Below are positions 1 through 5,590 of a DNA stretch of 6,649 nt, one piece after another. The notes under the pieces are model-generated. The model did no database searches. It saw nothing but the letters and a program-made list of their open reading frames with translations, and was not told the origin of the DNA. This DNA comes from GWB1-37-8 sp964603935. GTDB taxonomy: Bacteria > Patescibacteriota > Microgenomatia > Levybacterales > UBA12049. Made by a program: the position numbers and the translations under genes. Every line of letters begins with the position of its first letter. Position 1 is the first letter of the stretch. Location: assembly GCA_964603935.1 (NCBI GenBank), contig CAZRWL010000035.1:1-6649 (forward strand), written 5' to 3'.

Positions 1-2
1 AT

Positions 3-167
3 GCTTTTATTCCCGGAGAATTGACAATTACTTTGGGGAATATAGACCGCGAACATGTAAAAGCTGCTCTTTTGTCCTTTCTTCCGTATAGAGAAGTTAT
101 AAGACCAACTTTTATGGAGAAATCCGCAGACTGGCTAACCAAAAATTTTCCCCTTGAAAAAACGTAA
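3..167 (+). CDS. C-terminal 54 residues of a W-A-P-R-P family membrane protein, 5' end outside window
   Basis: The frame is open from the window edge to TAA at 165-167 and ends in KSADWLTKNFPLEKT. It aligns with residues 151-205 of the complete paralogue at 3458-4075: both contain FIPGELT, LG, DREH, a LPY-R-E block and the terminal KSADWLTKNFPLEK. Stretches of 17 and 29 bases are identical between the two, and the intervening codons have diverged. Only the end of the presumed beta-rich cytoplasmic domain is visible, so nothing can be said about its membrane part. The function of the family is unknown to me. The stop lies 45 bp before tRNA-Arg(GCG), whose promoter begins just after it. The alignment is very clear; that the missing upstream part is intact is an assumption. 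Confidence 0.85.
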   Translation, partial: AFIPGELTITLGNIDREHVKAALLSFLPYREVIRPTFMEKSADWLTKNFPLEKT

Positions 168-173
168 ATAAAT

Positions 174-202
174 TTGCCTCACAACTTTAAATAAAGTAAA
201 AT
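174..202 (+). promoter_or_regulatory. Promoter of the tRNA-Arg/Ser/Arg run
   Basis: TTGCCT (174-179) and TAAAAT (197-202) are separated by 17 bp, a good sigma-70-type arrangement. Transcription would start near 209, about 4 bases before tRNA-Arg(GCG). No later promoter is apparent before the NUDIX gene, so one transcript may carry three tRNAs and that mRNA. Confidence 0.65.
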
Positions 203-212
203 ACTAAAGCTT

Positions 213-289
213 GTGCCCGTAGCTTAATTGGATAAAGCATCAGATTGCGGATCTGACGACTGTGAGTTCAAGTCTCACCGGGCACACCA
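213..289 (+). tRNA. tRNA-Arg(GCG), CCA encoded
   Basis: A complete cloverleaf is visible. The acceptor GTGCCCG (213-219) pairs with CGGGCAC (279-285), followed by discriminator A and an encoded CCA (287-289). The D arm is GCTT/AAGC with GG in its loop. The anticodon stem TCAGA/TCTGA encloses loop TTGCGGA, giving anticodon GCG (247-249), which reads CGC and CGU. The T arm GTGAG/CTCAC has loop TTCAAGT. Most bacteria read CGU/CGC with an ACG tRNA edited to ICG, so G34 is unusual. It is the only complete tRNA in the window whose CCA is encoded. Confidence 0.97.
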
Positions 290-290
290 A

Positions 291-375
291 GGAGGGTTCG
301 CATAGCGGACAATTGCACGAGTTTCGAAAACTCGAAGGAGCAATCCTTACACAGGTTCGAATCCTGTACCCTCCG
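291..375 (+). tRNA. tRNA-Ser(CGA)
   Basis: This is a class II tRNA with a long variable arm (AAGGA/TCCTT). The acceptor GGAGGGT (291-297) pairs with ACCCTCC (368-374), with discriminator G375. The anticodon stem CGAGT/ACTCG encloses TTCGAAA, giving anticodon CGA (325-327) for UCG. The T loop is TTCGAAT. CCA is not encoded, since the bases after the discriminator are CCT. A single base separates it from the CCA end of tRNA-Arg(GCG), so the two must be cut from one precursor. Confidence 0.97.
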
Positions 376-384
376 CCTTCGTCT

Positions 385-434
385 CGCTGAAGCTCGACTT
401 CGGCGGACGCAGTCCGCAAAGAGCGAAAGCGGAA
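385..434. repeat. Hairpin-rich spacer between tRNA-Ser(CGA) and tRNA-Arg(CCG)
   Basis: The spacer holds CGCTGAAG/CTTCGGCG (385-392 with 398-405, one G-T pair, 5-base loop). It also holds the palindrome GCGGACGCAGTCCGC (403-417; 6-bp arms, 3-base loop) and TCCGC/GCGGA (413-417 with 428-432). No U-run follows, so it does not look like an intrinsic terminator. The 15-mer occurs again in reverse complement at 6530-6544, downstream of the tRNA-Ser(GCT) gene. It may be a dispersed REP-like element or a structure used in precursor processing. Confidence 0.6.
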
Positions 435-435
435 T

Positions 436-509
436 GTCCTCGTAGTTCAGTTGGATAGAGCGTCGGGTTCCGAACCCGAAGATCGAGGGTTCGACTCCCT
501 CCGGGGACA
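436..509 (+). tRNA. tRNA-Arg(CCG)
   Basis: The acceptor GTCCTCG (436-442) pairs with CGGGGAC (502-508) with one T-G pair, and the discriminator is A509. The D arm is GTTC/GAGC. The anticodon stem TCGGG/CCCGA encloses TTCCGAA, giving anticodon CCG (470-472), which reads CGG. The T-loop consensus TTCGACT is present. CCA is not encoded. The NUDIX gene starts 13 bp downstream. Confidence 0.97.
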
Positions 510-522
510 CTTTAAAAATTTT

Positions 523-951
523 ATGAAAATACAATTTTCAGCAGGAGGTATAGTTTATAGAAAGGAAAACAATAACGTTTTTATTCTCGTGTCTCAACAC
601 TCGCAGCATCATGGATGGGTATTCCCCAAAGGCTTGATCGGGGATCATGTTGAAGGAGAGAACAAGGAAGAAACTGCTTTAAGGGAAGTCAAAGAAGAAA
701 CCGGAGCTATTGGTAAAATCGTAAAAGCATTAACGCCTGTTACCTATTGGTTTGTCCTTGAGGGGGAAAAAATTAAAAAAACCGTATATTATTTCTTGAT
801 GGAATATGTTGGCGGAGATATTACCAAACACGATCATGAAATGGAGGCAGTTGATTGGCTGCCAAAAGAGAAGGTTGAAAAAAGATTAAGCTATAAGTCA
901 GATAAGCAAGTCTGGAAACAGGCTTTAGAAATTCTGAATTCTAAATTGTAA
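523..951 (+). CDS. NUDIX hydrolase, MutT/Ap4A-hydrolase-like
   Basis: This 142-residue single-domain protein should cleave a nucleoside diphosphate linked to a group X using Mg2+ or Mn2+, in the cytoplasm. The NUDIX box is complete at residues 40-62: G40, five residues, E46, seven residues, then REVKEETGA (R54-E55, E58-E59, G61). WVFPKG at 32-37 just before it is typical of diadenosine polyphosphate/diphosphoinositol-type and related housecleaning NUDIX enzymes. The N-terminal strand SAGGIVYR is also typical. Substrate cannot be read from sequence. I chose ATG 523 because an upstream in-frame TTG lies inside tRNA-Arg(CCG), and the family begins at this strand. No Shine-Dalgarno is present; the leader is an A/T-only run. 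Co-transcription with the tRNAs is likely, and the stop is 16 bp before tRNA-Ser(GGA). Confidence 0.95.
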   Translation: MKIQFSAGGIVYRKENNNVFILVSQHSQHHGWVFPKGLIGDHVEGENKEETALREVKEETGAIGKIVKALTPVTYWFVLEGEKIKKTVYYFLMEYVGGDITKHDHEMEAVDWLPKEKVEKRLSYKSDKQVWKQALEILNSKL

Positions 952-967
952 ATTTTAGATTAGTTTT

Positions 968-1054
968 GGAGGGATCGCATAGTGGTCGAGTGCGTACGCT
1001 TGGAAAGCGTATATGTCCGAAAGGATATCGGGGGTTCGAATCCCCCTCCCTCCG
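968..1054 (+). tRNA. tRNA-Ser(GGA)
   Basis: This class II tRNA has acceptor GGAGGGA (968-974) pairing with TCCCTCC (1047-1053) and discriminator G1054. The anticodon stem TACGC/GCGTA encloses TTGGAAA, giving anticodon GGA, which reads UCC and UCU. The variable arm forms ATGTCC/GGATAT with a GAAA loop. The T arm is GGGGG/CCCCC. CCA is not encoded. It lies 16 bp after the NUDIX stop, so it may be co-transcribed with that gene. Confidence 0.97.
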
Positions 1055-1064
1055 CTAAATTTTA

Positions 1065-1093
1065 TTGACAAAGACCTCTCAATCTGTTTCAAT
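1065..1093 (+). promoter_or_regulatory. Probable promoter of the 106-aa/673-aa operon
   Basis: A consensus TTGACA (1065-1070) is followed after 17 bp by TTCAAT (1088-1093). The predicted start, about 1099-1100, falls on the GTG I propose as the first codon, which would make the transcript leaderless. The -35 box begins 11 bases after tRNA-Ser(GGA). The -10 matches only 4 of 6 consensus bases. Confidence 0.5.
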
Positions 1094-1099
1094 TTAAAT

Positions 1100-1420
1100 G
1101 TGGATCCAAATTTGAATAATATTACACCTGAAAGAAGAGAAGAAATTTACAATATTTTGGCAGATGCCATGATCGATGGAATTGAGAAAATGGAGATTTC
1201 TGAAGAAGAGTCAAAGAAATCAGTAGAATATATACTGCAAAATTTAGAATCTGTAAAAACCCAAGCTGAACTCATAACCCTCTTAGAGCAATTATGCAAA
1301 ACATGGCCAACCTACAACAATGTTTATCATAAATTGCTTAATGAACAGCAAGCTTCCAACGATCAGAAAAAAATAGCAGAAGTAGAGAATTCTATAAATA
1401 ACATAACGAACAACGCTTGA
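1100..1420 (+). CDS. Small helical protein, first gene of a two-gene operon, function unknown
   Basis: I do not recognise this 106-residue protein. It is acidic, has no membrane segment or signal peptide, and reads as almost all helix: about residues 11-30 (ERREEIYNILADAMIDGI), 34-68 and 71-100, with a short WPTYNNVY turn near 69-76. This suggests a small soluble helical bundle or adaptor. The frame is open further upstream, but the first residues of that extension (MSERISGVRIPLPP) are translated tRNA-Ser(GGA) and cannot be real. GTG 1100 is the first plausible start after the tRNA and promoter; TTG 1112 and ATG 1169 are alternatives. No Shine-Dalgarno is present. Its TGA stop is one base before the ATG of the 673-residue gene, so the two are almost certainly co-transcribed and probably translationally coupled. 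Confidence 0.75.
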   Translation: MDPNLNNITPERREEIYNILADAMIDGIEKMEISEEESKKSVEYILQNLESVKTQAELITLLEQLCKTWPTYNNVYHKLLNEQQASNDQKKIAEVENSINNITNNA

Positions 1421-1421
1421 T

Positions 1422-3443
1422 ATGCCGGATGCAGTAGTTCCTGAGATACAATTCAAAGCTACAGAAACCCTTCATTATGGTGGGGAAACTACGATTGGTG
1501 GATTAACTCCTGAAATGCAAGCAGCTAAAACTAAAGCTTCTGAGCTGAGAAAAGAAAAAGCAGGTAGCGCAAACGCCAAAAGCTTTCTGGAATCATACAA
1601 AAATAAGCCCGCTGAGAGAAACCTTACAGGACAAAATAAAGAGGATTTAAATTTAAGATTCGGAGCAGGAGAGGCGAAGAGAAATGCCAGTGGGAACATA
1701 GAAGTTCCTACCACCCCGGAGGCAAAAGCGCTTTACGACGAAGCTCAAGCCGAAATCAAAAGCATCAACAATTTTTTTCAATACGTTGAGATAACTGCTG
1801 AAGTAAAAAAATCAGGTAGGTCTATATCTGCTGTTTTGAGCGAAAGAACAACAAAAGGAATTGAAGGGCCAAGAAGTCAAGCGGAATTTGACACGCAAAA
1901 AGAACAGGTTTTGGATTATTTAATTAACTCAGAAGTTATCCAAAAAGGCTTACCTGAAGTTGCAGCAATAACAAATGTAGCTGAGAGAAGAAAGTTAATA
2001 GAGGAAACTTTAGCCGCAGATCCTACTCTTAGAACAAAAGTTGTAGAAAAAATGATAGGCATAGCGGAGCGCATAAAAGCCCTTCCTGAGCCTGCCGTGA
2101 GCAAAGAAGTTAAAGATGCAGAAGATAATAAAAAAGATTCTGAGACGAAAATTACGGAAAATTTGGATTTAGTAAGAGATAGGCTTAAAGATATTGGATT
2201 TGATGATATTAGAGCTGACGCCTTAAGAAAAGATGTAGAGAAATATATAAAAGATGGAAAATCTATAGATCAGGTATTAGGCTATCTTAGATCGACATCA
2301 ATAAGCCGATTATCACACGTCCCTGAAATAGAAGAATACGTTAAAGCAAGTAACTCTATAGATGTTCTTCAAGCGAGATTAGATAAATTTAATGCAACAA
2401 CAACAGTACCATCAGTGGTTAAAACCACCGAAGATCAATTGGCGGCTGCCCAAAAGATTATTGATGATTTTAATACAAATACAGCCTTAATAGGAGAGTT
2501 TAATAGTTATCAAAATATAATAGGAGCTTTTACCAACCAAAAAGATAGCTCTTCATCTACAGTCGAAGGAGGAATATTCTTAAGCCCTGTTGCTCACGGA
2601 ATTGATCAAATTATAAAATCTCAAAAAACCATACTTAACGCTGACAAAGTGATTAAGGAAAAAGGAGGGCAAAGCAGGAAAGAGTATGATGCATGGAAGG
2701 CTGATAGATTAGTTCAGGAATCGAATCTTATTGCTGAAATGAAAAATATTTTACCCTCTTCAATAGCAGAAACTCTAAGCGACAGGTATGATGAAATGGT
2801 GACTCTTGAAAAACAAAGAATGGCCAGGGTTGCAAAAGAAGAAGAGGAGAAAGGGAATAAGGCTGTGGCAGATGGAATTAGGAAAATTGAGCAAGCAAAA
2901 GAAAAGAAATGGATTGAATACAATCCCACAACTAGAAAAAGAGAAATACATACGGCTGCTTTGGGTGATGATCTAAAATACGCTGCTTATGGAGGAGAAG
3001 ACGCAGTTAAGAGACTTATTTTCCGAGACAGCGATATTCGCCCAAGTGGTTTGGTTGGCCCGGTTGATTACAGGACAATTGATTTTAACACCCTTCCAGA
3101 AGATACAAAGAAAATTCTTGAGGGAGTATACGAAAATCAGAAAGAATCCTACAAGCAAAAATTATTCGGAGATTTCTTTTTAGGAAAAAACTTCATAAAC
3201 AGAAGGGTTTTCGGAATACAGCTCGGAGAATTGGCTTTAAAGAAGCATGAATACGAACTTTTGCAAAAGAATTTTGGCGAAACATTTCAAAAAGGCATAG
3301 AGTCAAAAGCAGAGGCAAAAGCCGCTATGGAAAAACTTAAGGCAAGTGGAATAAAAGTTAATGGCGGTCTATTTTTCTTACTTGCTTTATTGTTTGGAGC
3401 GCCTTTTCTGGTAGCAAAAAAAGCATTGGGAATAGGGCAGTAA
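1422..3443 (+). CDS. 673-residue helical protein with C-terminal membrane anchor, function unknown
   Basis: I recognise no known domain. The N-terminal 60 residues are low-complexity (Ala, Lys, Glu, Thr). The middle is long, charged and mostly helical, probably coiled coil in places, with a dense Glu/Lys stretch around residues 470-494. About residues 495-640 look more folded (YNPTTRKR, AAYGGEDAVKRLIFRDSD, KNFINRRVFGIQLGELALKK). The only hydrophobic segment is near the C-terminus (about 648-665, GGLFFLLALLFGAPFLVA) and is followed by KK, so the bulk is predicted cytoplasmic and tail-anchored, although the orientation is inferred. There is no signal peptide and no cysteine anywhere. ATG 1422 is supported by its one-base spacing from the preceding stop; there is no Shine-Dalgarno. 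Two stops in tandem (TAATAA) end the gene. A structural or scaffold role at the membrane is a guess. Confidence 0.9.
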   Translation: MPDAVVPEIQFKATETLHYGGETTIGGLTPEMQAAKTKASELRKEKAGSANAKSFLESYKNKPAERNLTGQNKEDLNLRFGAGEAKRNASGNIEVPTTPEAKALYDEAQAEIKSINNFFQYVEITAEVKKSGRSISAVLSERTTKGIEGPRSQAEFDTQKEQVLDYLINSEVIQKGLPEVAAITNVAERRKLIEETLAADPTLRTKVVEKMIGIAERIKALPEPAVSKEVKDAEDNKKDSETKITENLDLVRDRLKDIGFDDIRADALRKDVEKYIKDGKSIDQVLGYLRSTSISRLSHVPEIEEYVKASNSIDVLQARLDKFNATTTVPSVVKTTEDQLAAAQKIIDDFNTNTALIGEFNSYQNIIGAFTNQKDSSSSTVEGGIFLSPVAHGIDQIIKSQKTILNADKVIKEKGGQSRKEYDAWKADRLVQESNLIAEMKNILPSSIAETLSDRYDEMVTLEKQRMARVAKEEEEKGNKAVADGIRKIEQAKEKKWIEYNPTTRKREIHTAALGDDLKYAAYGGEDAVKRLIFRDSDIRPSGLVGPVDYRTIDFNTLPEDTKKILEGVYENQKESYKQKLFGDFFLGKNFINRRVFGIQLGELALKKHEYELLQKNFGETFQKGIESKAEAKAAMEKLKASGIKVNGGLFFLLALLFGAPFLVAKKALGIGQ

Positions 3444-3460
3444 TAAATTAAAATAATTTA
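3444..3460. repeat. AT-only inverted repeat between convergent genes
   Basis: TAAATTA and TAATTTA are perfect 7-bp arms around AAA. The element begins inside the tandem stop of the 673-residue gene and includes the stop codon of the convergent gene. It could be a weak bidirectional 3'-end structure, but with only A-T pairs and no GC stem this is uncertain. Confidence 0.35.
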
Positions 3461-4075
3461 GCTTTCTTTTTCCAGAGGGAAATTTTTGGTTAGCCAGTCT
3501 GCGGATTTATCCATAAATGTTCGTCTTACCAATTCCCTGTAAGGAAGATAGGGAAGCAGAGCGGATTTGAGATGTTCCCGATCCGTTGTTCCAAGCGTTA
3601 GGGTTAATTCTCCGGGAATAAAGGAATGAGTTCTGATGTGCGCCACATCAACCCCTTCTCTTTTTTTGAAATAAAAATCGTATAGTTCCTGCCAAAGGAA
3701 AAAATGATCCTCAACAGTTATTCCCTCTGTGGAGATTCTGTATTTAAAATTACTTGGGGCAACAGTATTTAGCGCAAAAGCAACGAAAACAAGAGACAAA
3801 ACTACCAGCATCAGCATGTATTGAGAGAAAAGAAACAAAATAATTTCGATTAAAAGCATGATCAAAAGACTGGTTAAGTAATATTGTTTGCCTCTTTTTC
3901 GAAAAGGTCTTCCGGGGGCTGACCATTCCAAAATTGTTTTCACTTCATGCGGATGGGCAGTTTGAGCATTAATTGCAGAGTCGAGCTTCGGAAGCTCCAA
4001 TGGTTCTTTGGGTAAATCCAATGGCTCTTTGGGCAAATCCAGATTTTCTTTTGGCAAAAATTCCTGGGCAGTCAT
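3458..4075 (-). CDS. W-A-P-R-P family membrane protein, complete copy, function unknown
   Basis: The protein has 205 residues. Residues 7-32 are LPKE-rich heptad repeats. Then come the motif ILEWSAPGRPFRKRGK (about 48-63), two membrane helices (about 66-83 and 86-103) with a very short turn, and a soluble beta-rich part (about 110-185). This part carries FKYRISTEGI, a W-x-E-L segment and FIPGELTLTLG, and it resembles bacterial PH-like domains that follow a helical hairpin. The end is KSADWLTKNFPLEKES. I recall this family as common and uncharacterised in CPR bacteria. A TTG start 12 codons upstream is possible on paper, but that TTG is the first part of the apparent -35 box. ATG 4075 is therefore preferred, leaving a leader of only a few bases. 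The gene is convergent with the 673-residue gene and divergent from the beta-helix gene. Confidence 0.9.
   Translation of the reverse strand: MTAQEFLPKENLDLPKEPLDLPKEPLELPKLDSAINAQTAHPHEVKTILEWSAPGRPFRKRGKQYYLTSLLIMLLIEIILFLFSQYMLMLVVLSLVFVAFALNTVAPSNFKYRISTEGITVEDHFFLWQELYDFYFKKREGVDVAHIRTHSFIPGELTLTLGTTDREHLKSALLPYLPYRELVRRTFMDKSADWLTKNFPLEKES
3992..4070 (-). repeat. 21-bp tandem repeat encoding LPKE(P/N)L(D/E) heptads
   Basis: Three 21-bp units lie at 3992-4012, 4013-4033 and 4034-4054, with a partial fourth after them. Units one and two are the most alike and contain CCAATGG and TCTTTGGG. They encode successive seven-residue repeats in the N-terminal tail of the membrane protein gene. 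Neither of the other two copies in the window shows this region, because one is truncated by the window edge and one is deleted. Confidence 0.85.
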
Positions 4076-4083
4076 AAGCTTAT

Positions 4084-4111
4084 GGTATATCAAGAAGAAG
4101 CCATTAGTCAA
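4084..4111 (-). promoter_or_regulatory. Promoter of the complete W-A-P-R-P family gene
   Basis: On the minus strand, TTGACT (4106-4111) and TATACC (4084-4089) are 16 bp apart. The -10 box ends 8 bases before ATG 4075, so the transcript would have a leader of about 1-3 bases or none. The same layout is kept upstream of the decayed copy at 5582, which supports it as a real element. Confidence 0.55.
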
Positions 4112-4122
4112 GATTAAACATT

Positions 4123-4149
4123 CGCCGGTATCAAGACGGCGGCGTTTTT
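4123..4149 (+). terminator. Possible intrinsic terminator upstream of the beta-helix gene
   Basis: CGCCG (4123-4127) can pair with CGGCG (4140-4144), which is followed directly by TTTTT. Read on the + strand it would stop transcripts running antisense through the 3458-4075 gene and insulate the beta-helix promoter at 4166. The stem is short and the loop is 12 bases, so the call is tentative. Confidence 0.35.
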
Positions 4150-4165
4150 GAAAACTTTTGATATA

Positions 4166-4195
4166 TTGACATTCTTACCTTCGTGTGTCTAAATA
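4166..4195 (+). promoter_or_regulatory. Promoter of the beta-helix gene
   Basis: A consensus TTGACA (4166-4171) is followed by TAAATA (4190-4195) with an 18-bp spacer. TATACA at 4199-4204 is an alternative -10 box. The leader would be about 10-20 bases with only a weak purine run (AAAAGA) before ATG 4221. Confidence 0.55.
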
Positions 4196-4220
4196 GCGTA
4201 TACAAAATTATCAAAAGATA

Positions 4221-5357
4221 ATGAAGAACTGGCTGACGTATAAACGGGTGATTGCGGGAATAGCATTTATTGCCGTTTTTTTGTTTGCAATAACCTCTCT
4301 GGCTAAAGTTAAGGCGCAAACCATAGCTTTATTTCGGAACTGGGCTTCCTCTGCAGCTCTTGTTGTGTGTTCCCCAGAAGTAAAAGATACCGGAAGATGC
4401 GATTTTGTTACAGACGGAACTGATGATCAAAATGAAATAAACCAGGCGATTGCCGATCTTCCGGGAAGCGGAGGAAAAGTGTATCTTACGGAAGGAACAT
4501 TTTCGATCAACGGAGTTGCGAACACCTTTGGGGGAATACTTATCAGCAGAAATAACGTAACTTTGGAAGGCAGCGGCAACGCAACGCTTCTCAAGCTTAC
4601 CGACGGCAATACAGACAAAAATGTAATACGCGTTGCCAACAAAATGGCAAATGTAACAATACGGGATTTGCGCATTGACGGGAATAGGTACAAGCAGAAT
4701 CATTCCCAGCCTTCAGGCCAGCCTTTTGAAACCAACGGAATCCGTGCGGGGTCCACCGGCGCTGCAGTTGTCAATGTTATTGTGGAAAATATTCACGTGG
4801 AAAGCTGTAGGCAGTTGTGTATTATGCTGTTTGCAAGCGGAGGGTCTATCCGGAATAACTGGGTGGGACATGCTCATTCGGATACGGTTGAATTCCTCAT
4901 AGGGCCGGGGGAAATATCCCATAACTACTTTGAGATGAATGGAAATAATGCAGGCGTTGTTATTAGCACGGATGCAGGCGATAACATTGGCATTGTAGGA
5001 AACGTTATCAGAATAACCAACGGCGCCAACGTAGGCGTTGCGATACGCACATGGCAGGGGTTTTCCGGAAACAATGTTCAATCAAACACTATTATTGCAG
5101 AATCCGGAACCAAACTTGAAAAAGCCATGACTATTGGTACGTCGCAGTCGTTGGTGTCTGGGAATACGGTTCGGGGCGGACAAACCCAAATAGATATTAC
5201 CGGCAATCAGGTTCTCCTTTCGGACAATCTATTCCAAAACCTTGCTAAAATAACTGTAACCGCAAGCGCAGCTGCTATTATTGACAATTATTTTGTCGTA
5301 AAGCCTGCAATAACAGGTCTTAGCGATACGATAATAAGAGATAATATCGGATATTAG
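4221..5357 (+). CDS. Secreted right-handed beta-helix protein, pectate-lyase-like fold
   Basis: This 378-residue protein starts with a positively charged segment and a hydrophobic stretch (about residues 10-28), with a plausible signal-peptidase site after VKA32. It should be exported, or stay anchored if uncut. Residues 62-95 carry VTDGTDDQNEINQAI and the GSGGKVYLTEGTFSI pattern that opens pectate-lyase-3/tailspike-type beta-helices. Repeated short strands with Asn-rich turns follow to the end (VTIRDLRIDGN, GSIRNNWVG, GEISHNYFEMNGNN, NIGIVGNVIRI, SGNNVQSNTII, LVSGNTV, VLLSDNLF). C50 and C60 could form a disulfide. The fold is clear, but no catalytic residues can be assigned, so polysaccharide binding, polysaccharide cleavage or a passive surface role are all open. 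It has its own promoter and no coding partner on its strand. Confidence 0.88.
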   Translation: MKNWLTYKRVIAGIAFIAVFLFAITSLAKVKAQTIALFRNWASSAALVVCSPEVKDTGRCDFVTDGTDDQNEINQAIADLPGSGGKVYLTEGTFSINGVANTFGGILISRNNVTLEGSGNATLLKLTDGNTDKNVIRVANKMANVTIRDLRIDGNRYKQNHSQPSGQPFETNGIRAGSTGAAVVNVIVENIHVESCRQLCIMLFASGGSIRNNWVGHAHSDTVEFLIGPGEISHNYFEMNGNNAGVVISTDAGDNIGIVGNVIRITNGANVGVAIRTWQGFSGNNVQSNTIIAESGTKLEKAMTIGTSQSLVSGNTVRGGQTQIDITGNQVLLSDNLFQNLAKITVTASAAAIIDNYFVVKPAITGLSDTIIRDNIGY

Positions 5358-5369
5358 CAACGGTGGGTT

Positions 5370-5582
5370 TTAAGGGAAGTTTTTGGTCAGCCAGTCTGCG
5401 GATTTTTCCATAAAAGTTGATTTTATAACCTCCTTGGTGATTTCTTCTGTTGAAATTCTGTATTTGAAATCAGACCGAGCAACAGAGTTTAATGTGAAGG
5501 CCGCGAAAACAAAAAACAGAAAACAAGCATCAAGAGACTGGTTAGGTAATATTTTTTCCGGTTCTTGGTTTCGGACAGCCAT
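5370..5582 (-). pseudogene. Decayed third copy of the W-A-P-R-P family gene
   Basis: Compared with the complete copy, this one keeps the 5' region (TTGACT, TATACG, then 8 bases to ATG 5582), the motif AAFTLNSVARSDFKYRISTEEIT and the end FMEKSADWLTKNFP. It has lost the LPKE repeats, the W-A-P-R-P motif and about 60 residues between EIT and KEVIKSTF. Around 5530-5570 the DNA still matches the part encoding YYLTSLL in the complete copy, but the open frame now reads it one base out of phase (KILPNQSL). A further small deletion restores the frame. The result is a 70-codon open frame lacking a proper helical hairpin. The EVI and TFMEK spelling is closer to the partial copy at 3-167. It is probably non-functional, though a short peptide could still be made. 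Confidence 0.85.
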
Positions 5583-5590
5583 AAATCCAT

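Noticed and set aside
451..522. Longer NUDIX protein starting at TTG 451
   Set aside because: The extension lies in tRNA-Arg(CCG) and its flank, and NUDIX homology begins right after ATG 523.
268..534. 88-residue open frame on the minus strand
   Set aside because: It is antisense to three tRNA genes and their spacer; its GVEPSIFGFGT-like text is reverse-translated tRNA sequence.
1013..1099. N-terminal extension of the 106-residue gene starting at ATG 1013 (MSERISGVRIPLPP...)
   Set aside because: These codons translate the 3' half of tRNA-Ser(GGA); the GVRIPLPP string is a well-known artefact of reading through tRNA genes.
4076..4111. TTG start giving 12 extra residues on the complete membrane protein (similar at 5583-5615)
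   Set aside because: The TTG is part of a TTGACT -35 box and the added residues cover the -10 box; the same promoter layout appears in both copies.
4329..5081. Several minus-strand and alternate-frame open frames inside the beta-helix gene, and similar ones inside the 673-residue gene
   Set aside because: The beta-helix and 673-residue frames are long, continuous and protein-like; the others are shadows with unlikely composition.
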